A DNA stretch of 64,000 nucleotides from Mesorhabditis belari (Eukaryota > Nematoda > Chromadorea > Rhabditida > Rhabditidae), in the NCBI GenBank assembly GCA_958450365.1, contig CAUEEP010000910.1, positions 405,001 to 469,000 on the forward strand. The letters are read 5' to 3'. How positions within the stretch are numbered: the stretch's first letter is position 1; the number at the start of each line of letters is the position of its first letter. Under the pieces are notes generated by a model. It had not been told where the DNA came from, ran no database searches, and saw only the letters and a program-made list of their open reading frames with translations. This document shows, piece after piece, positions 1-9,190 of this stretch. The position numbers were made by a program, and so were the translations under genes.

Positions 1-1254
1 AGAAAAATGTTTTTTTTTCTCCAAAATAGTGAAAAAAGAGTTTAATGATGTGATTCTCTTGTTTTAAAGGGAATTTTCTAATTTCTAATTTATTTAGTTT
101 GTGATCAAGTTCAGAGAGTTCAAGAAGTCCAAATTTACTTTGGGATTTCAATTGGGGACTTCTGTTCGGGATTCTGTTCTGACTATGTGCTCAAGAATCA
201 AAGAATGATTCCTGTAATTGAAAATAGATAAGTTTGGACTGTTTCGAGGTAAAAATCGTTTGAAAAATCCAAATAAAGTAAACTTTACACTTCGGAAATC
301 TAGACTTTCAAAGCATTTCTCGTTTCTGACCATGAGATTCGAAGCCAACCTACCGTATTTCTTCGAATAGAAGACCGGGTAAAGAGTATCATCGCGTACT
401 CCTGCGTAGCAGCCCTTTTTAAAATTTCTTTTCTGCATAAAAGCTTTCAATCAAGTGCTATAGAGCTGGAAAATGGCTCAAAAATCTGTTAGCTCATGTG
501 GCATTTGTTACCAGTTTTAACCGCTAGATTTTGAATCTATTTAGCTAAATAGCCAGTTTACATACCGTAAATACTGTAATAGTACCCCACCCTAATAATG
601 ACGGTGCGGAGTGTTGCGTAGTCTAGATCTTCAACTGTTTATCGAGCTCATTGTCAGAAAAACCATAAAACAGACAATCAAACAGGCTTTCAAAGTTTCT
701 ATGAGTTAAAAACAACCAAAAAATCATGATAATCAAAGAAGACAAACAGAAACAACAAAATAAACAAACAAAATAAAGAAAAGTGAAACTGATCCTTTAT
801 TTTCTTGTATCTAAAATGAGGAGCTTTAACAAGATTTCAGATATTCTTCATATTCAAGTCTTTTCATTTTTCTTCTTTTCTTGAAATGTTCCATTGTTCC
901 ATTGAAAGGAATAATTCATTCGTCATTGAGAAAAGAAAAAAGAAGGTAACCTGAAGACCCAAGTTCATTTTTTGTTAAAAAAATGTTTAGCTGATAAAGT
1001 TTTCAGTGTAAACGAAGAAAACACAATTCAGTTTTTCAGAAAAATTCACTTCTAGGATTTTTGATGACAACTGCAATCAGCAAAGCTGAGATAAAGGAGA
1101 GAAAAAAAGCTATTTTCAATTAAAGTTTTGAAATCTTATTTGATGGCCAGCAAAAATTATGAAAATTTTGCAGAAGTATTGAAGTTGGATTAATGAAAAA
1201 TGGAAAATAAGGTTTTTAATTCGTGTATCACTTCGGCGACCGACTCCAACGAGT
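1..1254. other. Non-coding flank, no gene seen
   Basis: AT-rich sequence without a recognisable gene. The only long frame, on the minus strand from 450 to 148, encodes about 100 residues that match no family I know, and it has no neighbouring exon signals. A MITE-like stretch rich in CCGTAAATACTGTAATAG lies near 563-600; a related motif recurs around 38.4 kb. Confidence 0.5.
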
Positions 1255-1545
1255 TACAAGGTGCGGCAAAGTTATGGAACCGATGCTTATTGATGAATTA
1301 AAAGAAGAACACTGAAGAGTGTACTCTGAGTGTCATTTGAATCATTTCAATCAATTGAATCATTTCTTGAATCATTTCAATCATTTGAATCATTTGAATC
1401 ATTTGAATCATTTAAATCATTTCAATCATTTGAATACATCATTTGAAAGCTCTTAATGAATAATACAAAATAGAATAGTTAAAACAATAATTTGTGCCAA
1501 TCTTGGAAAAGATTTCAGAACCTGAACCCGAACCAAGGGAATTTT
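1255..1545 (+). repeat. Left arm of outer foldback element
   Basis: This stretch is an imperfect inverted copy of 9015-9190. The matching blocks are the segment beginning ACAAGGTGCGGCAAAGTTAT at about 1256 and the segment around AAGCTCTTAATG near 1449-1540. Between them the left arm holds an expanded array of TTGAATCATTTCAATCA units (about 1335-1440) that the right arm lacks. The two arms bracket the Tc1-like fragment and the BEL element, so they probably belong to an older foldback transposon into which the others inserted. Confidence 0.7.
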
Positions 1546-1568
1546 TAGAAATAACCATTCCCAACATT

Positions 1569-1704
1569 TGACAGGGTGATCAAGGGAATTACCCAATTTC
1601 ACTTTTTGCTTACCTTGCTTGCTTTGCTTTTTGCTTGTTTTTATGGTTTTTGTGTATTTTTCTTATTTTATGGTATGATTACTAACTTTCAATACATTAG
1701 TATG
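1569..1704 (+). mobile_element. Left part of Tc1-like transposon split by BEL element
   Basis: ACAGGGTG at about 1571 followed by AATTACC resembles the inverse of the sequence ending GGTAATTCACCCTGTA near 8692. The two pieces therefore look like the ends of one Tc1/mariner element interrupted by the BEL insertion. The last five bases, GTATG (1700-1704), are the left copy of the BEL target duplication. An 8-bp insertion disturbs this terminal repeat, so the assignment is moderately secure. Confidence 0.5.
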
Positions 1705-1983
1705 TGTGCAGTGTGTGAGAGAATACAGATGGGGGCAATGATTATTAGATATTTATTCCGAATCCAGCACAATACTAATCTAGCGAGAAAATATAATAAA
1801 ATAGAATCAATCGTTGGCTCAGTGTTTCATAGCAATACGAAAAAGCAATACAAAGAGACAATACAAAGTGGGCTCCGTCCCTTTTATCATAAAAACAATC
1901 TTTTCGAGGCGGGACAAGATAATCAGATATGCAAATCAAAACATTAAATAAGAATTCATAGAAAAGAGCCACTTTTCTGCACA
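1705..1983 (-). repeat. 3' LTR of BEL element
   Basis: 279 bp, bounded by TGTGCA and TGCACA, in the same orientation as the copy at 8260-8538. I count about ten substitutions between them by eye and no length difference. Just inside it in element sense lies the short purine-rich GGGAG, a weak polypurine-tract candidate. Confidence 0.9.
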
Positions 1984-2125
1984 CTCCCAGGCGCAAAAAG
2001 TCAAAGGAACAATCTAACAACAAATTTGATAAGCTTGGGCAAGAGAAGCATTACGGCAATAAAACTTAGAAGGATGGGAAGATGATCCGTCACCACCGTC
2101 TCCGCGAACACCTTCATCTCGTCCC
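1984..2125 (-). pseudogene. Envelope-like C-terminus (membrane anchor) stub
   Basis: Minus-strand frame encoding a hydrophobic stretch of about 20 residues (LLSFIAVMLLLPKLI is typical of it), a short basic tail and a stop, immediately before the 3' LTR. This is where the anchor of an envelope protein is expected. It is cut off from the rest of the envelope-like gene (5127-3888) by the inverted gag block, so the open frame is broken. Confidence 0.65.
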
Positions 2126-2320
2126 ACATTGATCGCTCCTTCATTGTCGCGTCTCCGGTGACCCATCGATTTCCGTAGTTTGGAACGTAGATGAGTTGAC
2201 CGGTGACCCTTGTTTTCCTTGTCCCACCTGGACACTCCAGCTCGCATTGGATACAACAGCTTTTCGACTGGATACAATCATTGCCCCCATCTGTATTCTC
2301 TCACAGACTGCACATTTTGG

Positions 2321-2391
2321 TGCGCAGTCCGGGAATCGAACCCGGGTCGCCCGCGTGGCAGGCGAGCATTCTACCACTGAACCAACTGCGC
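2321..2391 (-). tRNA. tRNA-Gly(GCC) copy with templated CCA, inside BEL arm
   Basis: Exact inverted counterpart of 7972-8042. The cloverleaf is complete: acceptor GCGCAGT/ACTGCGC, D arm, anticodon loop CTGCCAC with GCC, T arm CCGGG-TTCGATT-CCCGG, discriminator A. The adjoining TGG at 2318-2320 is the complement of CCA, which nuclear tRNA genes do not encode. This is therefore a reverse-transcribed primer tRNA and not a normal tRNA gene. Confidence 0.85.
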
Positions 2392-2460
2392 AAAAGCTGT
2401 TTAATTACCCAAGTTTGCGGTAGTTCCCCTATTTCAAACAACGTGATCTTCAAAAAAGAG

Positions 2461-3887
2461 ATGAGCTTTTTGGCTGGTTCACGACATGCGCCGATTACGT
2501 GCTTAATGGAACTTTGCTATGACTATGGGAGCCCTGCGTCTGCCGCTTTTGGGGCAATTGCACCGAAATCATTGGAGAGTATCGGACGAGCGAACAAGTA
2601 TTCGGATCATGGGAAAAGGTTTCTTGATGGGAAAAAGCCGTTGGACCTCTCGAAACCAAATGGAAGAGCTGACCCAGTCCGGATTTTGGAGATGAAACAA
2701 TCAATCTGTCCAGATTGGATAAACTCAGAAGAGGAGCTGAAATACATCGTCACTGGAGCTTTTCTAACGCCAGCTGGTGCCCTGACCAAAGCGAAGCAGA
2801 CTCTTAGCTTTTCGACTGGATACAACGGTCCTGGAAGAACCGAGTTCATACTCCTTAATGTGATGCTCAATCGGAATCTTGACATCGAAAAATACCCCAT
2901 CCATTGCATGTATGGGCTTTGTGTCGCTATCTCCGATCTCTTGCTGATGGATGAGCTTGAAGTCCCTATAATGTCGTCAAACCCCGAGAAAGGAATCTTC
3001 CATTACAAAAAAATGAAAGGAGAAGATTTCAAAGAAGTCTCGAAATGCATTTCTACGGTGTTGAAAACTGGCGAGAGAGGAAAGTTGAAGAGACGGATGA
3101 TTGCTTCCCACTCTATGTTGGCCCGACCTTTTGTACATTGCCGAAACAATTGCTGGGAAAATGCTTGAGAAACTCAAACAAAGTGCCATTCAAGTCGGTG
3201 GTGAGTTGAAGAAAGCACTGATGGTCGAAATCCTTGAGCTCTCCAATACAATGAGGAAATCTCCACCATGTCTGGCGATAATACCAAGTGGAATGAGGCC
3301 TTGAACTCACTTAACATGGCGGAGATCCTCACAGCACCACTCGTTGATAGGAAACCTGGCCCAAACTCACGAACTTTCACTGAGGCAGCCAAGATCATCT
3401 GGAACGCATATTCGTTCTTCTCCGACAAGAATGTGCTATTGGGAAAGGGAGTGAAGTTTAGGACTTTCGACAAGAGAATGTCATTCTGGGTGCTTCCAAC
3501 GAAAGTTGTAAACAAAACACCGGAATTCATCGACCAAACAAAGGACATTCCTTTGGAGGATTACAAGGAAATCGTTTTCCCAAATGGAAGTAGGAAAGCA
3601 ATCTGCAAGAGTAAGCCTGGGATGCTGATGGGGTCATTCAACGCAGGCTCTACCTTGTACGGGATTTATGCTTTCAATTCGATTCTGAACCCAGATGAAA
3701 ATGTCAAAATTTCTCTCCGACAGTCTTCAGATGATTTTGAAATTGTTGCAACTACCCAACAAATCTCTCTCTTTGATCAGACACAAACTCGCTTGAAATT
3801 GGCTTATTCCCACTACTTCAGAGAAACGGTCGCGTTTGTCGACGAGATGGAAGCCCTGGTGCAGCAAGCGGATAACCTCCAAATGAC
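2461..3887 (+). pseudogene. Inverted duplicate of BEL gag
   Basis: Plus-strand gag copy beginning at ATG 2461. The frame is open to a stop near 3168. It is continued in another frame from about 3101, a shift also present in the minus-strand copy, so it either predates the duplication or reflects a programmed or ancestral frame change. A single-base deletion near 3247 breaks this copy again, and it is then open to 3887. The product is the N-terminal and central gag. The zinc-knuckle part is absent because the duplicated block stops upstream of it, at a sharp junction with envelope-like sequence. Confidence 0.85.
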
Positions 3888-5127
3888 TTTGTTTACCGAA
3901 TTCGGAACGACAAAGGTACTTCGAACTGGCCCCAGTCTCACACGCAAAGCAGCCGGTCAGCTCACTTTCCATCAAATGACACGCCGATACATCCACTTGT
4001 GTCTGCGCCTTCAATCCCTTGACCTTGACTTGAATGGTGGATGAGCCTTTGGCTTGCACTTTGATCTTGCCGTCCGTCTCCTTGTAGAGATTCTCTCCAA
4101 TCAATTGTGGCAGAACTCTCGACTCGTCGATCAGGAAATCGTTACCGCGACTCTCGCACAACATCCGGTCATCCGCTTGACGGCAATCAATTTGCTTCGA
4201 GTCGAGTCGGCACTCCTTCGTCAATCCTGCAGCATTCTCTTTGTTAGGGTAGACGAATAATTGGGCTACCTGGATTTCACTTTCCGACAGGATCCTTGTC
4301 CTTTCGTTCGTTTTCGCAAAAGTCCTGGGGAGCAGAGTTCGATCTGATGCAATTGTCATGGCCCCGATCTCGATTCCGTCACCTTTGACGGTCTCTCCCG
4401 CCTTCATAATTGACTTTCCGCCTTTTCCATCGTCAAATAGCCATTCAATTTCGAGTCCTTTTTCCCATTCGCATTCGATTACTTCAGTGATGTCCTCATT
4501 TCTCGGCTCGACGTATGTTCTCCAGAAAAAGCAACCACTTGCAAATGTCAAGCACCCGCAACCCGGCCCCGAAGACGCTTCTTGGCATCGAGTCACTCCC
4601 AGGTCGGCCGTTCATGTCCTTGAACTCGTCCAGCTCCGTTTCTGGCTCAACTTTCGAACATCGTGCCCCCGTGCACTCTCCCATTCCACCGCATCTTCTC
4701 GCATCAAAACTCTTAAAGTCGTCACGGGTCGGCCCTCGTGATCTCTGAGTACAATACACGCCTCTTCATGGCCTGGTACGGTCATCATTGTCGCTTCGTC
4801 GAATGTGCACGACACCATCCCATTGCGGTGTACTTGACACTGCCGACTTTGTGCGTGGAAAGCCACGATTTGCCCACATCCTCCAACCACACGCGGGAGC
4901 AGAAGGAAGACGGACATTCTCGTCAGATTTCTTGGGGTGGCCCACGCTCGTCGTTGTCGATATCTTCTCAACTTTTTGATCGTCAAAACAATGCCCACGA
5001 GGCTCAACATGCCCAAAATCACTCGAATCATCGTGCCACCAATTCGCACGACAGCGCACCTCGGCGTGAAGTATGCTGTCCAGCACACCAAACAATTTGT
5101 TGACCAATCTGGGAATGGGAAGACCAA
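3888..5127 (-). pseudogene. Envelope-like glycoprotein, phlebovirus G2 type (broken)
   Basis: Minus-strand frames encode a hydrophobic segment near 5040-4990, a cysteine-bearing ectodomain, and a region with a tight PGCGC cysteine cluster and a later ESELTGC-type cysteine motif. That pattern is known for the class II fusion glycoproteins of phleboviruses and for the envelope-like genes of some nematode BEL elements. The two halves are in different frames around 4600, and the 3' end is cut at 3888 by the inverted gag block, so no intact protein is encoded. It is placed correctly for an envelope gene, downstream of integrase. The assignment is by motif only. Confidence 0.65.
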
Positions 5128-5129
5128 TC

Positions 5130-5219
5130 TTTGAGTTTGGCATCAAGAAATCAATTGGACGCAACACGCGATCTTCTTCAGTCAAGTACGTGATCGGTCT
5201 GCTGTTCACCACCGCTTTA
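5130..5219 (-). pseudogene. Integrase C-terminal remnant of BEL pol
   Basis: A short minus-strand frame starts abruptly with VVNSRPITYL and continues to LRPIDFL, the signature of the end of BEL/Pao integrases. It follows the protease-linker frame after a stop, with no reverse transcriptase or RNase H between them. About 3 kb of normal pol is therefore deleted at a junction near 5219. Confidence 0.8.
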
Positions 5220-5875
5220 TTATTCTAGCCCAACTCGCTCGGCTTTCATCCACTGAGCTACTCGTTCACTCAGTGTTTCCTCATCGTCGGCTGCAAATGT
5301 GGGAAAGGCAAAACCGATCGATCCGACCGATTCTCTCTCTGGTGTCGGTCCGCTCAATGCTCTCGTAGACAATAGCCATCCCACTTTCGATTGGAAGACA
5401 TAGAAGTGGTCCAGAAGTTCCCGTCTTCTCTTGCTCACTAGCTCCCAGGAGTAGTTGTTTCCGATAAGAATATGTGGCTCTCGGTCTTCAACAACCACAT
5501 TTTCGGCTCTCAAGGCATCTCCTGGACGAATGATAGCATTTTCGCAACAATTCTCTCAACAACAAGTACCTCCATCTCGAAATTCGGTCCGTTCTTCACT
5601 TTGAGTTCAATGTTCGCTTTTTGACAGGTCATCGTTTGACTGCCGGCAAATGTGTTGACAAGGAACTGTTTTGGTGGACCGGTCACAAGCTTGAGAGCAT
5701 CAGCTGCTTTTCTCGTCATGTACGTTTTGTTGGCACCACAGTCGAAGAACGCTAGTGTTGTGCCGGTGATTTGGCTGTCTGGGTTGAAGAGATGCACTTC
5801 CTCAGTCACCAACGCTTCACCGTCTCGCAAACGATCAGCCGAAATCACTACCAGGACCCAATACTGGGGTCGCAT
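5220..5875 (-). pseudogene. BEL aspartic protease and linker, degenerate
   Basis: Two overlapping minus-strand frames. The first (5875-5510) has the retropepsin-like core FFDCGANKTYM, with DCG where family members have DTG or DSG. The second (5513-5220) carries the downstream BEL motif HILIGNNYSWELV followed by QSKVGWLLS, usual between protease and reverse transcriptase. The frame break near 5510 and the altered catalytic triplet suggest loss of function. The frame then stops at the pol deletion. Confidence 0.8.
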
Positions 5876-7894
5876 TTGTGAATGAACGAGGAGGGTTGGC
5901 TTGAACCCCTTGGAGGTCGGGACTGTGCTTGCTGTTGTTTCGCTGGAACGTTTGATGGCTTCTGGTCAACACCTTTTGAGCACAAGGATGTGTGGTGTAG
6001 CTTGTTGCAGGTGCGACATCCTTTTGATCGGCATTGGTTCAATCGTCTCGCATTGGTTCGATCGTCTGGCAGACAGTTGTAACACAGTTTGAACTCTTTC
6101 GCCTTTCTCCAGCGCTCTTGTACCGGCAGGGGACACTCAGTCGACCAGTGAGTGTCTTGCGTTCGGCAAAAGCCGCAAGCTTTTTGCCTCACATTGTGCG
6201 CCTTTTGTGGAACAGACTGGAATGTGTTCTGTTTGCCACCACCTTTTTGTTGTTGCTGTTGCCCGTGGGACTTTGCGAAGTTCTGGACAACTGGCATGGT
6301 CGTGAACTTCTCAGTGGAGATTCCTTGAAAGTGCAGCGAATCTCATTCGCATAATTTTCCCAATCAATTCTCTCAACGCATCTAGATCCCACTTTGGGTG
6401 GTCGATCTTTTTCGCAAAGACTTGCGCCTCGAGCCATTTCGGCAGTGATGTCTTCACCGCCAAACGAATTTCCCTCGGATTCTCCCGTCATTTGGAGGTT
6501 ATCCGCTTGCTGCACCAGGGCTTCCATCTCGTCGACAAACGCGACCGTTTCTCTGAAGTAGTGGGAATAAGCCAATTTCAAGCGAGTTTGTGTCTGATCA
6601 AAGAGAGAGATTTGTTGGGTAGTTGCAACAATTTCAAAATCATCTGAAGACTGTCGGAGAGAAATTTTGACATTTTCATCTGGGTTCAGAATCGAATTGA
6701 AAGCATAAATCCCGTACAAGGTAGAGCCTGCGTTGAATGACCCCATCAGCATCCCAGGCTTACTCTTGCAGACTTCCATTTGGGAAAACGATTTCCTTGT
6801 AATCCTCCAAAGGAATGTCCTTTGTGTGGTCGATGAATTCCGGTGTTTTGTTTACAACTTTCGTTGGAAGCACCCAGAGTGACATTCTCTTGTCGAAAGT
6901 CCTAAACTTCACTCCCTTTCCCAATAGCACATTCTTGTCGGAGAAGAACGAATATGCGTTCCAGATGATCTTGGCTGCCTCAGTGAAAGTTCGTGAGTTT
7001 GGGCCAGGTTTCCTATCAACGAGTGGTGCTGTGAGGATCTCCGCCATGTTAAGTGAGTTCAAGGCCTCATTCCACTTGGTATTATCGCCAGACATGGTGG
7101 AGATTTCCTCATTGTATTGGTAGAGCTCAAGGATTTCGACCATCAGTGCTTTCTTCAACTCACCACCGACTTGAATGGCACTTTGTTTGAGTTTCTCAAG
7201 CATTTTCCCAGCAATTGTTTCGGCAATGTACAAAAGGTCGGGCCAACATAGAGTGGGAAGCAATCATCCGTCTCTTCAACTTTCCTCTCTCGCCAGTTTT
7301 CAACACCGTAGAAATGCATTTCGAAACTTCTTTGAAATCTTCTCCTTTCATTTTTTTGTAATGGAAGATTCCTTTCTCGGGGTTTGACGACATTATAGGG
7401 ACTTCAAGCTCATCCATCAGCAAGAGATCGGAGATAGCGACACAAAGCCCATACATGCAATGGATGGGGTATTTTTCGATGTCAAGATTCCGATTGAGCA
7501 TCACATTAAGGAGTATGAACTCGGTTCTTCCAGGACTGTTGTATCCAGTCGAAAAGCTAAGAGTCTGCTTCGCTTTGGTCAGGGCACCAGCTGGCGTTAG
7601 AAAAGCTCCAGTGACGATGTATTTCAGCTCCTCTTCTGAGTTTATCCAATCTTGACAGATTGATTGTTTCATCTCCAAAATCCGGACTGGGTCAGCTCTT
7701 CCATTTGGTTTCGAGAGGTCCAACGGCTTTTTCCCATCAAGAAACCTTTTCCCATGATCCGAATACTTGTTCGCTCGTCCGATACTCTCCAATGAGTTCG
7801 GTGCAACTGCCCCAAAAGCGGCAGGCGCAGGACTCCCATAGTCATAGCAAAGTTCCATTAAGCACGCAATCGGCGCATGTCGTGAACCAGCCAA
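5848..7894 (-). pseudogene. BEL gag polyprotein with zinc knuckles (frameshifted)
   Basis: The main gag copy. Segments 7894-7196, 7263-6760, 6779-6189 and 6297-5848 lie in different frames, so at least three frame changes separate parts of one ancestral gag. The C-terminal segment has a CCHC knuckle (CGFC...H...C, C-x2-C-x5-H-x4-C) and a second cysteine/histidine cluster ending CRTCNKLHHTSLC, after a glutamine-rich stretch. An 11-nt deletion near 6773 relative to the inverted copy causes one of the breaks. Protease sequence follows directly. Confidence 0.85.
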
Positions 7895-8237
7895 AAGCTC
7901 ATCTCTTTTTTGAAGATCACGTTGTTTGAAATAGGGGAACTACCGCAAACTTGGGTAATTAAACAGCTTTTGCGCAGTTGGTTCAGTGGTAGAATGCTCG
8001 CCTGCCACGCGGGCGACCCGGGTTCGATTCCCGGACTGCGCACCAAAATGTGCAGTCTGTGAGAGAATACAGATGGGGGCAATGATTGTATCCAGTCGAA
8101 AAGCTGTTGTATCCAATGCGAGCTGGAGTGTCCAGGTGGGACAAGGAAAACAAGGGTCACCGGTCAACTCGTCTACGTTCCAAACTACGGAAATCGATGG
8201 GTCACCGGAGACGCGACAATGAAGGAGCGATCAATGT
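6487..8237 (-). repeat. Right arm of palindrome (leader + gag)
   Basis: Sense-orientation partner of 2126-3887, about 1751 bp. The inner end lies at TCATTTGG near 6488, where this copy continues into normal gag while the left arm jumps to envelope-like sequence. The outer end lies at 8237, a few bases from the primer-binding site. Confidence 0.92.
7972..8042 (+). tRNA. tRNA-Gly(GCC) copy followed by CCA, inside BEL leader
   Basis: 71-nt cloverleaf with perfect 7-bp acceptor stem, GTTC/GAAT D stem, anticodon GCC, T loop TTCGATT and A discriminator, directly followed by CCA (8043-8045) and then an LTR-end copy (GTGCAGTCTGTGAGAGAATAC). Eukaryotic tRNA genes lack CCA, so this came from a mature tRNA. 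The A and B boxes are intact, so RNA polymerase III transcription is conceivable but not shown. Confidence 0.88.
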
Positions 8238-8239
8238 AG
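8046..8239 (-). other. Patchwork leader between two primer-binding sites
   Basis: In element sense, the true PBS (8256-8240) is followed by about 155 bp of leader. Then comes AGCTTTTCGACTGGATACAA, which also occurs inside gag (about 2809-2828). Then comes a partial copy of the LTR 3' end (about 36 bp, ending CTGCACA), then TTTTGG and the full tRNA complement. This order of fragments is best read as several template switches during one reverse-transcription event. Confidence 0.7.
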
Positions 8240-8256
8240 TCCCGGACTGCGCACCA
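8240..8256 (-). other. Primer-binding site, tRNA-Gly
   Basis: The plus strand reads TCCCGGACTGCGCACCA, the 17-nt 3' end of the tRNA-Gly(GCC) found at 7972-8045. It lies three bases inside the 5' LTR, the usual PBS position. Priming by tRNA-Gly is the inference. Confidence 0.85.
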
Positions 8257-8259
8257 AAA

Positions 8260-8538
8260 TGTGCAGTGTGTGAGAGAATACCGATGGGGGCAATGATTAT
8301 TAGATATTTATTCCGAATCTAGCACAATACTAATCTAGCGAGAAAATATAATAAAATAGAATCAATCGTTGGCTCAGTGTTTCATAGCAATACGAAAAAG
8401 CAATACAAAGAGACAATACAAAGTGGACTCCGTCCCTTTTATCATAAAAACGATCTTTGAGAGGCGGGACAAGAGAATCAGATATTCAAATCAAAACATT
8501 AAATAAGACTTCACAGAAAAGAGCCACTTTTCTGCACA
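8260..8538 (-). repeat. 5' LTR of BEL element
   Basis: 279 bp, same length and orientation as 1705-1983. It should hold the element promoter. No TATA box stands out by eye. It ends at TGCACA, followed by the GTATG target duplication. Confidence 0.9.
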
Positions 8539-8692
8539 GTATGGTTGTTTTCAGGAATGGTGAAAGCGTCTCCACATCGTCAATCGATCCTGGAGCTCAA
8601 GCGGCAGCGTGTTCAGGCGAGCGAGATCTCAAAGCGCCATATTTGGTTAAAAGCCAGGACTTTTGTGTGTTGCGGTAATTCACCCTGTAAAT
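8539..8692 (+). mobile_element. Right part of Tc1-like transposon with transposase N-terminus
   Basis: After the GTATG duplication, a TTTTCAG acceptor-like site precedes ATG 8557, which opens a frame starting MVKASPHRQSILELKRQ. This is the DNA-binding helix-turn-helix typical of Tc1-like transposases. It ends within 30-odd codons, near the GGTAATTCACCCTGTA terminal repeat. The catalytic domain is absent, so this is a deleted copy. Confidence 0.65.
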
Positions 8693-9014
8693 TGTACTTT
8701 TTTTATGAAAGTATTCATTTTAAATGTGTCTAGTTGACGTTAAAACAGAAAAATCTCCTTCTTAGTAAAAGTATTAACAAGAAAGTTTTAGATTTTATCT
8801 TTTAAAAACTGTTTTTAAACTTTTGAATGAGTTTCGTTGAAAGCTCATTTTCAATATTTAGGTTTTTTTCAATTTCTATCAGAGCTTTTTCTTAAGTGTA
8901 TGTACTAATTGGTGAGGTTTTTATTTCTGTATTTAATGCAGAATAGGAATCAATATAATAACTGGTCTAGTTGACGCTTAAAACAGAAGATCGTCTTTTT
9001 CAGGAGTGTCACGT

Positions 9015-9190
9015 TTAGGTCTTGAAATCTTTTCCAAGATTGCCACGAATTGTTGATTTAGCTATTCGATTTTGCAGTATACATTAAGAGCTTTTAAATG
9101 ATAGATAACACTCGGAGTGCCCTCTCCAGTGTTCTTCTTTTAATTCATCAATAAGCATCTGTTCCAGAATTTTGCCGCACCTTGTAGTGA
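9015..9190 (-). repeat. Right arm of outer foldback element
   Basis: Inverse complement of the blocks at 1255-1335 and 1440-1540, including AAGAACACTGGAGAGGG-like and GCACCTTGT sequence. It closes the outer foldback around the nested insertions. Just upstream, the 20-odd bp around GTCTAGTTGACG occur twice (about 8728 and 8967). Confidence 0.7.

Larger units (their letters stand above)
2126..3887 (+). repeat. Left arm of 1.76-kb palindrome (leader + gag)
   Basis: Inverted copy of 6487-8237. The arms differ by roughly a dozen substitutions judged from the translated frames, an 11-nt segment near 3592 absent from the right arm, and single-base indels near 2467 and 3247. The left arm reads leader, tRNA complement and gag on the plus strand, so it is antisense inside the BEL element. 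The loop between the arms is about 2.6 kb. Confidence 0.92.
1705..8538 (-). mobile_element. Rearranged BEL/Pao LTR retroelement with internal inverted gag duplication
   Basis: Complete element of 6834 bp in minus-strand sense. It has direct 279-bp LTRs (TGTGCA...TGCACA) at both ends and GTATG target duplications at 1700-1704 and 8539-8543. Order in element sense: 5' LTR 8538-8260, primer-binding site complementary to the tRNA-Gly 3' end, leader with a full tRNA copy, gag, degenerate protease, last part of integrase, envelope-like gene, then an inverted copy of leader plus gag (3887-2126), the envelope C-terminus, and 3' LTR 1983-1705. BEL identity rests on the zinc-knuckle gag, the protease linker with ILIGN, and the NSRP-T-Y and LRPIDF integrase motifs. 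Reverse transcriptase, RNase H and most of integrase are absent, so it cannot move on its own. The rearrangement is described under findings. Confidence 0.9.

Noticed and set aside
148..450. 100-codon minus-strand frame
   Set aside because: No domain, no splice partners, composition like the AT-rich surroundings.
3888..5127. Possible recent phlebovirus-like integration
   Set aside because: The glycoprotein-like frame is contiguous with BEL integrase and its anchor adjoins a BEL LTR, so it belongs to the retroelement.
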